Source: Chaetoderma sp. LZ-2023a
Taxonomy: Eukaryota > Mollusca > Caudofoveata > Chaetodermatida > Chaetodermatidae
Direction of reading: 5' to 3'
Length of the DNA stretch: 64,000 nt
Assembly (NCBI GenBank): GCA_034401795.1
Contig: CM067365.1
Coordinates: forward strand, 13,746,166-13,810,165
Shown: piece by piece, positions 25,061-36,807 of the stretch
How the letters are laid out: the number at the start of each line of letters is the position of its first letter
Position numbering within the stretch: position 1 is the first letter of the stretch
Position numbers and translations under genes: made by a program
The notes under the pieces: model-generated
Told to the model about the DNA's origin: nothing
Database searches by the model: none
Seen by the model: the letters and a program-made list of their open reading frames with translations, nothing else

Positions 25061-25650
25061 GTCAATTACTGCAGCAGCATGACTCAGAGCCCCTTCTTGA
25101 TTGGCAGCAGGGAGCTCGGAAGAGGCACCGGCCAATTCACGTAGCAGACGTGACCTGACTGTGTGACAATTGTGTTATTCTGTGCCTGAACAGCGATGGT
25201 AAGTTATGCGTACGCTGTATAATAAAGAAATTGTCGAAGTTTTAATGTGATGGACCAATTACTAAGCAAAATACACAATGTTGAAGTAGGAAGAAATGTC
25301 TGTTTTTCATGTGTTTTGTCTGACAGCAAATATAGTATAGAAACGGCGAATACTATCATGATCACGTTAACATAATTTAAATAGCTCACATTCTATTTGT
25401 TATTCGAAAGACATTATGGAAATGTGTGTGCATAGGATTCTAGGATATGACAATATTTGGCTTAACAGTGTCACATTGTACAAATATCAAGGTTTCCAAC
25501 AACTATTTAAGAACGACATGTCTATTTTCTATGTTAGATGAGTATTCGCCGTGTTCTTGTTAACGTCACACCCAATTAGAATTAGGCACCCACTTGTAAC
25601 TCTAACATGGCGAAGTCGGTACAGTCAGGCTTCTGCAGTGATCCTGAGGA
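25061..25650. other. No gene recognised
   Basis: AT-rich, with no repeat family or coding signal found. The 61-codon minus-strand frame at 25,204-25,389 is unsupported. Confidence 0.45.
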
Positions 25651-25835
25651 ATGTTCCTTTGTAGGCCAAGAGAAGGCAATTGTCGGAGGTTTACCACTGA
25701 AATGACAAAACGACAACCGAGTCACTCATTCCAGTGGTAAATTGTCAAAAGTAAAGTTATCTTACTCTGCAAATGGACATTCAATAAGCACATATTAAGA
25801 TTTTCTTGACCAAATTTAGCCATTAAAGGTTTAAC
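25650..25835 (+). repeat. Hairpin-B element with 3' extension
   Basis: Arms CCAAGAGAAGG and CTTACTCTGCAAATGGACAT surround TTTACCACTGAAATGAC and TCATTCCAGTGGTAAA. The following AAGCACATATTAAGATTTTC and CATTAAAGGTTTAA stretch recurs after the copies at 57,360 and 62,495, so it belongs to the element. Confidence 0.7.
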
Positions 25836-26500
25836 CTGGTCGTCCGTAGTTGAATATCTCCTTATGCATGGTATTGACCGGTTTGCATTAACACTGTCCA
25901 TATTAGCATAATAGCTGTGAGAATGATTTCTTATATAGTATAAAGAATAGTGGAACCATCTGGCCAAAGAACTATGTGATGCGACCTGTGTATTACTGAT
26001 GTTGTTCAACTGTAGCAGCTTGTCAGCTCCGAAGGCAGTCCTACATAAGCTCGATGCGTGTTTCCGCAGTCGCATTCGTAACTTTAAGTAACTTCGGTAC
26101 ATTCGTACCCAACATCGCTGGCCTGACAGCATAATCTCAAACTCCACGCACAATACAGTTCAAATGCCAGTGGAGCCCAACAAAGATGAATTATGTTTGG
26201 CGGTGTTCTGAAAATGCCACAACATACTCATGCACAGAACGTTTTAGAATGTGCTGTACTCGGTGCCAACATCTACAAGGCTAGTAGAGAACGCCACTTC
26301 ACAAATGTGCTGAGTGTGCGGTGAGCCGATCTAAAAGAAGCGAGACTCTGTGCGCGGACAACCAAGAAGAACCTGAGGTAGCGAATGACTATCACTGGGG
26401 ACAAGAACCAGTGGCCAAAGAAGAAGGACTGATATCAGAGGAAGGAATGATTTTAGCTGCAGGTTTTTTTTCAAACTACTGCAGCCGTAAAACACAGTAT
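25836..26500. other. No gene recognised; short acidic open frame
   Basis: The minus-strand frame 25,722-26,153 (143 codons) overlaps hairpin-B and has no recognisable domain. A plus-strand frame from 26,321 encodes an acidic stretch (EEPEVANDYHWGQEP) before running into the microsatellite. It could be a decayed exon or chance; I cannot assign it. Confidence 0.35.
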
Positions 26501-26516
26501 ATCATCATCATCATCG

Positions 26517-26567
<51 letters not shown>

Positions 26568-26592
26568 GCAGCAGCATCATCATCAGTGTTAA
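26501..26592. repeat. (ATC)n microsatellite
   Basis: About 80 bp of ATC units with minor GTC and AGC interruptions. Confidence 0.95.
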
Positions 26593-27160
26593 TAATCTGA
26601 TAATATTAATACTGTAACTTTTGATGTTGTTGAATTCCACGTCATCTGGTTAAAGGGGCAATGTGCTAGTCCATTGTTGCAGTATCAACGCTTGTCAAGC
26701 ATAACATAGTAGAAAGGATGTGGACATTTTCTAATTGATTTTACGGTCGTTCAATGCCTGTTAATTGTTCACACCTACAATGCTATGGAGCTTACCATTT
26801 GCAACCTTATTTATATTTCGAGGGGAATACCAGATATGGAGGTACAAGCTATCATACCCCGCAAAATCTACCAGGATATAGTTCTTCTTTATTCTCTCTC
26901 TTGTTTGTGAAAAATACAATGCCACTGTGCTTGGACAGAAATATACAAACAGACTGCGATAAATTCTTTTTCTGACGTGTTTGCATCCTTTATTGTGCTC
27001 TACCTCGCCAACACGCTAGACTTTCTAAGATAAGGACGATGACGACGATTTGGGCGACTACAGTAATGTAACTAAAAACAGCGAAAAAATCCCAAGACAT
27101 AAAATCATGCATGCACGCGCATACACACATATATTTTCAACTCCTACTTTCCTTGGCTCT
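26593..27160. other. No gene recognised
   Basis: Frame 26,754-26,975 (73 codons) has no recognisable content. No repeats identified. Confidence 0.4.
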
Positions 27161-27532
27161 CTTTGTATGCTGCCGTCCCTCGCTTCTTTTCCCCTACTTT
27201 CGCCATGCCTGCCTCGTATAAACCTATCTTCGCATATCCCTATCCCTCCTCCATGCCACATGTGTCTATCCATCTCCCCTCCTTTCTTCTTCCATCTTTT
27301 CTCGATTATCTCGCGCCCTCCCTCACTCTCTCTCTCCCTCCTTCCCTTCATCCACCCCCTTTCACTCCCTCCCTCACCCCACCCTCTCCACCACCCGCAC
27401 ATCTCCATCTCTCTCTCTCTCCTTCCCTCCCTCCCTCCCTCCCTCCCCCCCCCCCCCTCCCTCCCTCCCTCCCTCCCTCCCTCCCTCCCTCCCTCCCCCC
27501 TCCCTCCCTCCCTCTACCTCTCTCTTTTGTTG
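27161..27532. repeat. Polypyrimidine tract with (CCCT)n core
   Basis: A C/T-rich strand over about 370 bp, with nearly pure CCCT repeats at 27,418-27,510 and a C run near 27,446. Long proline/serine or arginine/glycine/glutamate frames arise on both strands (27,050-27,655) and are compositional artefacts. Confidence 0.9.
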
Positions 27533-30470
27533 TTCTGCATGTGGCTCACAACGTTAACCAATGTGTCATATTTACTAGCGATCAATACATCATTGACGAG
27601 TTTTGACATAGCTGGGTATGGATGCCTAAATCTGTATGCCCCATTACGCACATAAACCACTGTCAATGATGGAATTCCGTGTTCAGCCTCGGACGTATAT
27701 GTTATTCTTTCCAAATCAAATCATGAATGTGATGGCAGGCAGTATCAGCTCGCCGTAGGAATTCGCTAATATTCTAGTAATGTCATCAAGCATCATTGAA
27801 CAATAGCAACTACGCGTTCCAGTTAAATAAGATGTTCAAGCATCTGTAAATCGTGTGCGACATGTATATGTCTATTCGCGTATTGGAATACAAAAGAAAA
27901 TCTATTTATTATTGATTGTGAATTAATTACACACGATTTCCTTGTAGTATTTTTTTTCTGCGATAATTGCACAAGTACTTATTTTTGGAGAATTGCCATC
28001 ACGCTGGATGTGACTGCGCATGTGTGCATACGCGAGTGCATGCGCATGTGTACTGATACATATCATATTTCATATATATGTGCGGGTGCAGAGGACGCAA
28101 CGCCGAACACGAACACGATAAGATGTTCATTAAATATTCTTATAATAACTAACTAGATAATTATTTCACTAAAGAATTAGTTAACTAACGCTTATGACTC
28201 GCAGCTAAGGTCGTTATTATAAGCAAGTAAATTGACAGTTATGACTAGGAAATTGGTAGCGTACACAGTAAAGCGAGCATAGCCAATTACGTGACTATAA
28301 TCATGTAATCAGCTGCAATCAATGTGTAATAATTATGGCAATGAATGCAGCATTACCGCGTAGTACAATATGCAGCTTGCGGTGTGACATATATGGCGTC
28401 TTTGACAATAATAGGGATATTAACCTTTATGAGTTTCTAATGACGAGGAAATGCCATAATTGTTTCTGTGGAATACAACAACATAGTGAACTCTACCTAT
28501 AGCAGCAACGTGCCCTTTGGGGGCACAAGATGGTAAATCCTTAAGATAGAAGTCATGGTGTATGATTACTGCGTGCTGCGGATTTTTTAGTAGAAACTCC
28601 TACAGCTACGGAGGTGTTTTCGGTAGCAGGCATCACGTTTGTCTAGAGCTGCCTTTAGAACTTCCCTGCTGTTACACTTATACAGCATCAAGGATACACA
28701 GGTTTGGCTGTATAAACGTAGTCATTTGTTCATGGGAATTTTCGATCAATGAATCCATGGCTTCTAGAAAAACATATAAGTGTACGGTAGAAACTTTAGA
28801 CGACATTTTCCTGTTTGTTTATTCGCAGATCCCTCTTCTAAGCGTGTATGATTTGTTTAACGTTTACCTGGTGTATGTGTGTAAATACTATCCAAGCTCG
28901 TTTACCAGCAAAGTTATATTGTTGTATTAGCTGCAACCCATTCTAGCATTTCCTTAGGTTTCTACAAACGAAGACTAGCGCTTTTCTCCCGAATCTGTCG
29001 TTATTCTCGGAAATGTATTGGAATTTACAGATTATATGTTTGAACTTAAACTATGCCTACAGCGTTTATTGAATTATCAACATAATTGGATAACATATAA
29101 TTACCGTAGTAATCCTTTGATTTTGATGCAAACGATCAGAGGTCAAAGTTTACATATAAGGGAGGAAGTTAACAGTTGAACGTTTGTATTTGTGGCCGAA
29201 CTGAATTCCCATTAATCTTGGAATTCCAATGGTGCTATTATAAGATATTGCATTCACAACTCACCGATTAACATTATAATGTCCTCACATACACTTATGA
29301 AGATCCATTTGAAGAGAACAAGTCGAACTGCTACTAAGTTTACCGTTTTATGATGTCATCATCAACCTTGGACAGGATGTTACCCATGGCATATCACAGA
29401 GGACAGTGTATTTAGATAGCTGAACCAGTGTCTATGAAAATCAAACATACCCACACTCATTAAATTCACATGGTGATTGCATTGGCTGTTGTATACTCAG
29501 GCGAATTTAGGATGCTTAGATTTCCCTTATATGGATACTGACCGTCTATATTTGCGCTAATAGTTTCCTTTCCAGCCAGCCTTTAATAAATCATTGGGTG
29601 GTTCAGGACAGATGCCAATTATCCGGAATTAGGAAGTAAATACGGGGCTTATGATACGATACTAATTATTCACATCATTCGCCACGACACAGAGGGCAAA
29701 TGTTTCATTAAATAACAAATAATTGGTATCCATGATGAAGGCCGGAATGACCATTCTCTCCTAACCAGAGACCCTGTTCTTCTCATAAAACTTGATATAT
29801 TAATAACCAGTGCAATGCTACACATTATGCTGCAGACCATGGCAGGTATGACAGAAATGTGTATAAGGAATCTGCGCCCGAGGGATGAAATCACAATAAT
29901 AAGAAACATGTGATGGAATGTGCTGTGTCTTGATGACGATAGGGTGCTAACTGGATTATTAATATAACTGATAGTTAGTGGTATGATTGATTGGGTATCT
30001 GATTCCAGTTATACTTTCTAATGTTCGTCGTGAGCATGGCTGCCAACCCATCGGATGGATGGACCCGGTCTGTCACTCAAGTATTTGACATTTAAATTAA
30101 AATACAGAGGCATATAGCAGGAATATGGGTCGAGAACTGCAATTCTCGTGAATAAACAACATGTGTCATATTTGAGCCTAACGTGAACACGTGGCATGAT
30201 CGATGTAAGTGTACCTTATAATAATTCCACATACGCCATAGAAGAGCATAAGAACGACGTGGCAGATACCTTCGCATGGAAGTAACTCATGCCGCATCTG
30301 GTACATGTCAAATGCATAGTTCTCCACAACATCATACACGTATTTAAAATAAAGCTCGTGCATGGTTGTGATTAGCATCATAGTATGCACGCATAATCAA
30401 ATTTAGTGCACTTATGTCTCCATAATATGCTATTAATGTAAGCCCTTCGTCCTAGATTCCCATGCATGTT
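27533..30470. other. Long stretch with no recognised gene
   Basis: Contains frames 28,562-28,930 (plus, 122 codons) and 29,670-29,909 (minus, 79 codons), neither with a recognisable domain. About 30,020-30,090 matches the reverse complement of about 1,200-1,260 and resembles 42,750-42,790, so dispersed repeats are present. Around 28,020-28,090 there is a GCATGTG/CATGCG-rich patch. Confidence 0.4.
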
Positions 30471-30479
30471 TGAATCAAT

Positions 30480-30612
30480 GCATATAAGTTGAAGCCTGCA
30501 TTCCCAGAATCCCAATTTCAGGCAAACCAAACAGGTACGATTTTGAATAAATTGAAACTAATTTGACTTGGTGTTGTTGCTGCCTACGAAAACAAAATAT
30601 TCAACTTAATCG
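30480..30612 (+). repeat. Truncated hairpin-A element
   Basis: ATTCCCAGAATCCCAATTTC, AACTAATTTGACTTGGTG and TTGTTGCTGCCTACG are followed directly by AAAATATTCAAC, so most of the second palindrome arm is gone. Confidence 0.55.
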
Positions 30613-30709
30613 TTATTAACCATTAATGCTCCCAACAGAGCCCCAAAGCGCTAAAAATGCTACTAATATCAATTAACCCCTTTTAATTGTCAGGATTTCT
30701 TAAAAAAAA

Positions 30710-33500
30710 TATTTTATTTGTGCATATGACTATTTCTGCCGTTTAGACATTCCCTTGCTCGAGCATTTCACTTGCAAGATTCTGCTGTTCCAGCGGTCTG
30801 TATTCTCCACGTAGTCGCACTTGGAGCAGAGAGCAATACCACGAGTGCCTTCGAACTCGAGCTTGAACAATCCCGGAGTGCGGTTAGACCATTTGTCCCA
30901 TGCCAACCAGTCCCGTTTGCAGGCCTCATACTCCGTTCGCATCTCTGAGCGTATCACCTCATCGAGGTTGGAGCCTGCTATGGCGATATAGGCAGAATCG
31001 GTGTCCATCTGCAGGCACTCGAAGCTGTCACGAGCTACGTAGCGGTCGAGGAAGTCATAGTAGAACTCCAGCATTCGCAGCTTCGCCAGCTCGTATACTG
31101 CTATACCCACCTGGAAGGGGCGACGAATGGTGATTTTAGCCTTATGGCTCTGCAATTCGTAGGAATCCCCGATCTCCTCTAGATCCTCGAACCATGCGCT
31201 ATGTAAGGCTCTTTCTACTACTCGTTCATCCTTAGTGAAGCTCGTGTTGGTATGACGTTCTAATGCCTCGATCAGCTTCCCATATGCACGGTTGCCGAGG
31301 AGTTTGAAGAGATCAGCCAACATGGCTTTACTTTGTCAACATCTCCGGTACGACGTGCCTCAGTAACAGAGTCTACAAACCCATCAAAAGGTTTCTGCGA
31401 GGTGTAGTCTATAGTGCGATGGATAACAGTAATCTCTAACCCGTAGCCAAGGTACCACTTGAGAGTTGGTGCATACAATACCCTCTTATTACCAGAGAGT
31501 GCACCAACGAGCTTGCTAGTTGTGGACTTTTTTCAACTTGTTTTAGCAAGGTATGCACGCATCTCCGAAGGTATAGTCTCTTCTGGGATCTCACGATAAT
31601 AGAAGATGGGAGACATCTCCTCGAACTTTGGCCATAACACTTTAGGTGCCTGAATGTCGACCTGAGCAAACCCGAACCAACGATCCGCTAGCAGATCCTG
31701 CTTAAAGCGTTCAATATCACTGCTTACACGCCCACCCCACCGTCGTACAGTTTCTTTACCACAAGGCATTGCTTGGGTCATGGTTGATAAATGCAGAGCA
31801 TTTGCATCATAACCAAGGAGACGTTGACATACTTGCTTACCTTGGCGAATTCGGGTAACCCCAGACTCGTGATATCTCGTGAACACAATGCTCGGACCCC
31901 CAAGAACAGTACCCTTTAACATCTCGTAAGCTTCCTTGCCTGGAGAGTAAAGGCTAACATCCGGCTCATGTTCAGAAGTACCACGATGTAAGTACTGAAG
32001 CGACACACCAGGAAGTGACACCGCATCCTTCAGAATTCTGGCATCTTCTCTAAGGCTTCAATGAACGAGCTAACATCCAAGTTGTTGTAATATCGCAACC
32101 AGTCAGCAAACGTCTTCATCCCCAGATCTCTGAAGGTCTGCTTACAAGCTTTCCACTCTGACAACTCAAGAAGGTAACCCCCTTTGAGCTTGGACCACCA
32201 TGCAGGATACTCAGGTAGTCCAGGATAGTCAAGCTTCTCAGGTGAGTCGAACCATTCATAAGGTAACCAGCTCTTCTGTTGCGTGCAACCGTAGGCTTTG
32301 ATCTATTTCTCATAAGAAACCCCTGGGCCGATGTACTTGATTACATCGAGAAACCTCAGTTCAGGCGTAATGAGGAACATTGTCTGGCCAGCCTTCTTGG
32401 CGACTTTCACCGTTCCTTTGGACGAAGTAGTAAGTTCGTCCACGATGTACTTCTTGATGAGGTTCAGGTTGTACCGCGCAGAGTTGAACCCGAGCACAGG
32501 CACATGGTCACACCACTCATTGATAAGTCGCTGCTGTCGTGTTGGTAACTTGTCCAAGTCTGCAGGTAGATACTGTAACCGAACCCTTGCACGGATCGTG
32601 GAGGCTCGTAGTTGGATCTCCTGCATGAACTCTGAGATCAGCACTTTGGAGGTAGCATTGCAGATGTGAGTTGGCGAGCTCATGCTACCATCTAAGGAGC
32701 AGCTGACTGACACCGAGATTGGTATTTGGGCACTCTCGATCGTGAGACTCTCTGTATCGTGGGTCTTGATCCAATCTAGAAGGGCTTCAAAGTCATAGAC
32801 AATAAAGTGTGGGTATGGTACTGTCTGCACAGGGGTGTGGACGCTTGGACAGCATTTTATACAGCACTCCCACTGTACCACAAACGTGCGTCCAGATGCT
32901 CTTAGTTTTTCGTCTCTCGCGACCATCTTGAGGTATCTTTGATCCGTATCCTCACCTCGCTGGTGTTGTGAACATCCATGCCAGTGACAGCTAAAATATG
33001 TTCAAAAAAGTCAATAAAGAAATTAAAGTCAGGTAGACCAAGCAACTACGTCCGCAAAGGGACCTTTCATGTGGATGAGCCTTTTGGCCCCGATGTGGCT
33101 CGCCGTCCAACCGTGTCATCGTGTCCAAGCTGTACGAGGGAGCCCGGGCTCCACCACCTAACCCTCAAAACATTTACAAAAAACTAGTTTTCTATTAAAC
33201 AGCGGCGGGTGTGATCGTGAAACAGCTAAATATACAACAACAACTGGAGGGGTGGGGTGAGCGGAGGGGTGTGAGGTAACTTCGCATCATCAAATATAAT
33301 GTCACTAAGTGATTTACTTAATGGATTGGTTCGTGGTTCATTAACGAATAATGATCTACGTAATGGAGTATTCCATGGAGGTGTCACCCCACCCCGATGG
33401 GCTCCCCAAACTTTTCGGCTTGCACGACGCCCCTGCCGTCCAGTATGTGGGGCGAATGGCGTGCTCTGTGATAACTCGCCATGCCAACCAGTGGGGTAAT
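30710..33500 (-). mobile_element. Polinton/Maverick-type fossil: B-family DNA polymerase part
   Basis: Minus-strand reading shows a decayed, protein-primed-type family B DNA polymerase. An exonuclease-like part carries HFIVYDFEALL. A polymerase part carries LGNRAYGKL, resembling the family B motif around the conserved KxxxNSxYG, and QMDTDSAYIA, the metal-binding DTDS motif. Polymerases of this type in animal genomes usually come from Polintons or related virus-like elements. It is broken at several points, about four or more. I see no integrase, ATPase, protease or capsid part nearby, and no terminal repeats, so it is an incomplete fossil. A decayed proline-rich frame upstream (33,226-33,510) may be part of it. 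Age looks moderate: motifs are still easy to read. Confidence 0.8.
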
Positions 33501-33899
33501 CAATCCGCACCTCATGTGTTAGTCTTTAAGACATTCTTGACCGCGGTTAGGGGGCATTGACTGATGCATCGTGTGAGCTATTCGATGCATCTCGTCTTGG
33601 GATCAGTCAGAATGCATCCGCATTATTAACTTCATCTATAGCCCTTCAAGAACTATAGGGCCGCTTCAATTTCCGCAACGGTACGGAACATTTGACACTC
33701 CGTTTAAATTAATAAATATTTATGTAGATATGACTATCTACTAGCCATCCGTTTCTGCAAACATTCCTGAGAATGATCTGCATCCGCAGTTCGCCTACAA
33801 TTTTTCCTAGCAGCCAACTTCCGCATCGCGCAATTTCGTGTTCAGATTGTGTTACGCTATAACTATTGTGACTCTAGAACTTTTTCCATACCGATGACT
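33501..33899. other. Junction between two fossils, nothing recognised
   Basis: GATGCATCG and CGATGCATCTCG sit close together near 33,561-33,592 and form a short imperfect inverted repeat. No gene or family match seen. Confidence 0.35.
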
Positions 33900-35780
33900 C
33901 GTAGGTACTCTGTTATTATGTTGTTATTATTGTATTGCTTTTGAGGTACTGATGGCAAATAGGTGCCTCCCGGTCACTTGAGACCACATTTTTATACTTT
34001 ATTATTATGTAAATATTATCCTTATTTTTGTGCCCACAAGCACCGTCAAGGTCGTGTAACCTATTAGTGTATTATGCAAATTTAGTAATAGGGCAATTGC
34101 CATCTATGTTATATGTTTTGTTTATTTTATATATAAAAACTCTTGGACTGCAGTATCATTAGGTTACGCTATACAGTAACAACATCCACACTACCTTGTT
34201 GCCCGCACAACAACAATTTTTCACTGCGGTCGCTGTTCGTGTTCTCATTATGCGAACATGACATGCGATCGACTAACCCTGGACTGTTTTAGCTCACCAG
34301 GATAGATTTATAATAGTATGGACGATTACTCGGTAGGAGACGTTTTGTGTTAGTCTGCTTTCCGGGAGTAGCGGATATGTAACACCACACCCTGGCTAGA
34401 TTATATGTTAATTGTCCGGACCTCCCTCCGTCACGTTATTTAGAACTGACTTTGGAACTACTGGGGTTCCAGTGTGGCTAGAAATAAAGTGGCGATCACC
34501 GCATTCACCTCCATTGTATCTTCTGGTACTAGTTAGTTAGAAACCCCCGCCAAAGTAGGAAGCAATGCGAACATATATAATATTTACTCGACTGCAGTGC
34601 ATCTCTGGGCGAAATTACTTAACCCTAACGTCAGATAAATGTTAGTTCCCCAGCTGCGGATCTCATATGATCCGTCCGTGACACACCAGTGATGGACAGG
34701 TATTTTAGCTCTCCCTCTAACGCCACAAGTGACTGGGTGTTGTCTTAGAATCCACCACGCCCTCATGGGAGGGTCGCTATAGTTGGATAGCTGCATCTTT
34801 GTCCCCACCCTAAACGTGCATGTGCTTATCAACGCTTATGTGCCGTGACTTGTGCTTGTGCTGTTATATGTGATCATGCTGCGCCAGTTTCGGGATCGTT
34901 ATATGATTCTGGAGCTTTCACCTCATGATATTTATGAGTTGTCTAACTGAGGGGGATGTTCCATAAGGTGACCTTACGCTCACCGAACATGCTCGCCCGT
35001 CAGACTTATATGTTTAAAACAGTTAGATTACATTGCCATTTGTGGCTAAAAACCTAGATCTGGACCCAAAAAATGCATCCTAGGGTAGGATCTAGCAGGA
35101 CTGCATAAATAAAAGCGGCAGCTACCAATGCAATACCTTGGAACGTACATAAGATGACGGTGTTGAATTCTACGGAACTCATCCACCCCATCTTCACGTA
35201 AAACAGCGTGCATCACATTAAACATATAATTTCACTGTGACGGAGGCCCACGTGAGGCAATTTTCTCTTGCAACAAAATTTAATTTGGTTTATATTTAAC
35301 CTAGTAGTTACATTAGGACCCTCCTTTGCGGGGATGCCTCATGGATTTTACTCTGTGAGGTACCTCTGGTGAGGACCACGATGATGGGTCGTCAACTTGA
35401 CCCCATGTACTAGACTTTTCCCAGGTAGCAGCAACAGCACACGATTACGATTGTTTGATTGCTGCATATATTAATTATTGTATGTATTTAATTATGTCCC
35501 GGCCGTAAATGGAGCTGTGAGACTCTCAGACCGGTGACACCAACAGCGAGGGTGAGACCATGAGATTCAACTTCCATGGCGATCGTCGCACGGCCTCACA
35601 GGAAGGTGAACGTTCCACCGGCTCTAGAAGTCAGTCTCTGGATAATCTGACAATGCACAACACCGGATCCGCAACCGTGAGATCTTGCAGCTAACCAGCA
35701 GCCCCATCCCAATGCACCGCAAATTCGTGCTACCGCAGAACGGGAGTATCTGGCGGACCAGCGCGCATGCCTGGAGGCTA
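33900..35780 (+). mobile_element. LTR-type retroelement fossil, copy 2 (family uncertain)
   Basis: Diverged copy, in the opposite orientation, of the block at 8,969-12,673. Shared landmarks with the reverse complement of copy 1 include ATATGTTTTGTTTATTT near 34,110, GGTCGCTGT near 34,228, TACTAGTTAGTTAG near 34,525, TGCAGTGCAT near 34,594, CTCCTTTGCGGGG near 35,322, GATCGTCGCACGGCC near 35,580 and GTTCCACCGGCTCTAG near 35,612. The last part again looks like the start of a Gag-like frame. It is broken and partial, and neither edge is defined. It abuts segment B at about 35,790. Sequence divergence between the copies suggests an old family. Confidence 0.5.
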
Positions 35781-35794
35781 TGCTATTACTAAGT

Positions 35795-35996
35795 ACAATA
35801 TACCTGCAGATTCTGGCAGCGCAGTCTCTATATTAGGAACCTCTGGCAATCACTAACTACAATAGACCTGCAGATTCTGCCGACGCAGACTTTATGTTAG
35901 GAACCCATGGCTATCACTACTGCAATAGACCTGCGGATTCTGGCGTTGCGGACTTTATGTTATGAACTTATAACTATCACTAACTGCAATAAAATG
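35795..35996 (+). repeat. Three tandem 65-bp units at the left end of segment B
   Basis: CAATAGACCTGCAGATTCTG, then GCAGACTTTATGTTAGGAAC and CTATCACTAACT, occurs three times. Segment A has a single, diverged counterpart at 4,945-5,005. Confidence 0.85.
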
Positions 35997-35999
35997 ATC

Positions 36000-36238
36000 C
36001 ATGCCTAGCTATGCCCTGTCCATTTCTAGATAAGCTCCGCTTATGCGTTGCACATGTTGGTGTCGATTTGGCCAGCTGCTGCTGCTGCCAATACTACCAA
36101 CAATGTCCTGTCAAATTAGGTTCAAAATAAGAATAGTAATTAAAGGGCAATGCCATACAATTCGTACCTTTTCCTGGATATTCACTAGTCACGATGAACC
36201 TAGACATCTCATTCATTAGACATTTAATTGTGACGTCA
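36000..36238 (+). repeat. Hairpin-A element, left part, split by the Academ insertion
   Basis: Matches 5,020-5,337. The remainder continues at 40,824-40,905 after the transposon. Confidence 0.75.
36236..36238. repeat. Left target site duplication (TCA)
   Basis: TCA precedes the terminal TAGGCGGG and is repeated at 40,824-40,826. The paralogous uninterrupted site at 5,335-5,337 has a single TCA in GTGGCGTCAACACG. Confidence 0.75.
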
Positions 36239-36585
36239 TAGGCGGGTCAATATACCATTCGACCCCAAAAAATCCTAACAAAAGGTCTGTCAACGGTTTT
36301 TTGGCCTTACTGGATGTGGGGAATGACCGAGAAAAGGTCTACCAAAATCTGACCCCCAGAAGTGGATTAAAACTAGGTCAGTTCCAAGATGGCCGCCGCC
36401 ATCCCTTAAAATCACTAAAATAGTTATAACTTCCTTAATTTTTGTGATGGAACAGTAATTCTTATTTCTCCCCCCCCCCCCACCATGGTTTTCGAGGGCA
36501 AGCTAGTCACTGGTGCCAATACAATTCAAACCCGACCAATAAAAACTAACAAAAACCACAAATCCAAGTTGGCGGCCAGCAATAA
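36239..36585 (+). repeat. Left terminal inverted repeat of the Academ-type element
   Basis: Landmarks shared with the reversed right end, in order: TAGGCGGGTCAA, CCTAACAAAA, GTCTGTCA, GGGAATGAC, CTGACCCC, TAAAACTAGGTCA, CCAAGATGGCCGCC, TTATAACTTCCTTA, ACAAATCCAAGTTGGCGGCC. Identity is moderate, with small gaps. Confidence 0.8.
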
Positions 36586-36807
36586 AGGGTGAAATGGCAA
36601 TACTAATAATAAATATATTATTGACGTAGACCATGGGCACAACATTACAGATGTATCAGTAGTAGGCACTTCAGATGTATCTAATTAATTGACCAGCTAC
36701 AGTTTCTTTATGGACATTATAATTGGCTGATATTAATAGCTGAACCCAGGTCTGAAAGGCTAAACTCACAATCTCAATTTTACTCCTCATAACTGTCCTC
36801 TAATTCA

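Noticed and set aside
25722-26153. 143-codon minus-strand frame as a gene
   Set aside because: It runs through a hairpin-B element and shows no recognisable domain.
27050-27655. 201-codon proline/leucine/serine frame and overlapping frames on both strands
   Set aside because: Produced by the polypyrimidine CCCT tract; frames are open on both strands for compositional reasons.
28562-28930. 122-codon plus-strand frame as a host gene
   Set aside because: No domain, no splice context and unremarkable composition; a chance frame cannot be excluded. Left unassigned.
32279-32669. Plus-strand frames inside the polymerase fossil
   Set aside because: Antisense shadows of the minus-strand polymerase reading.
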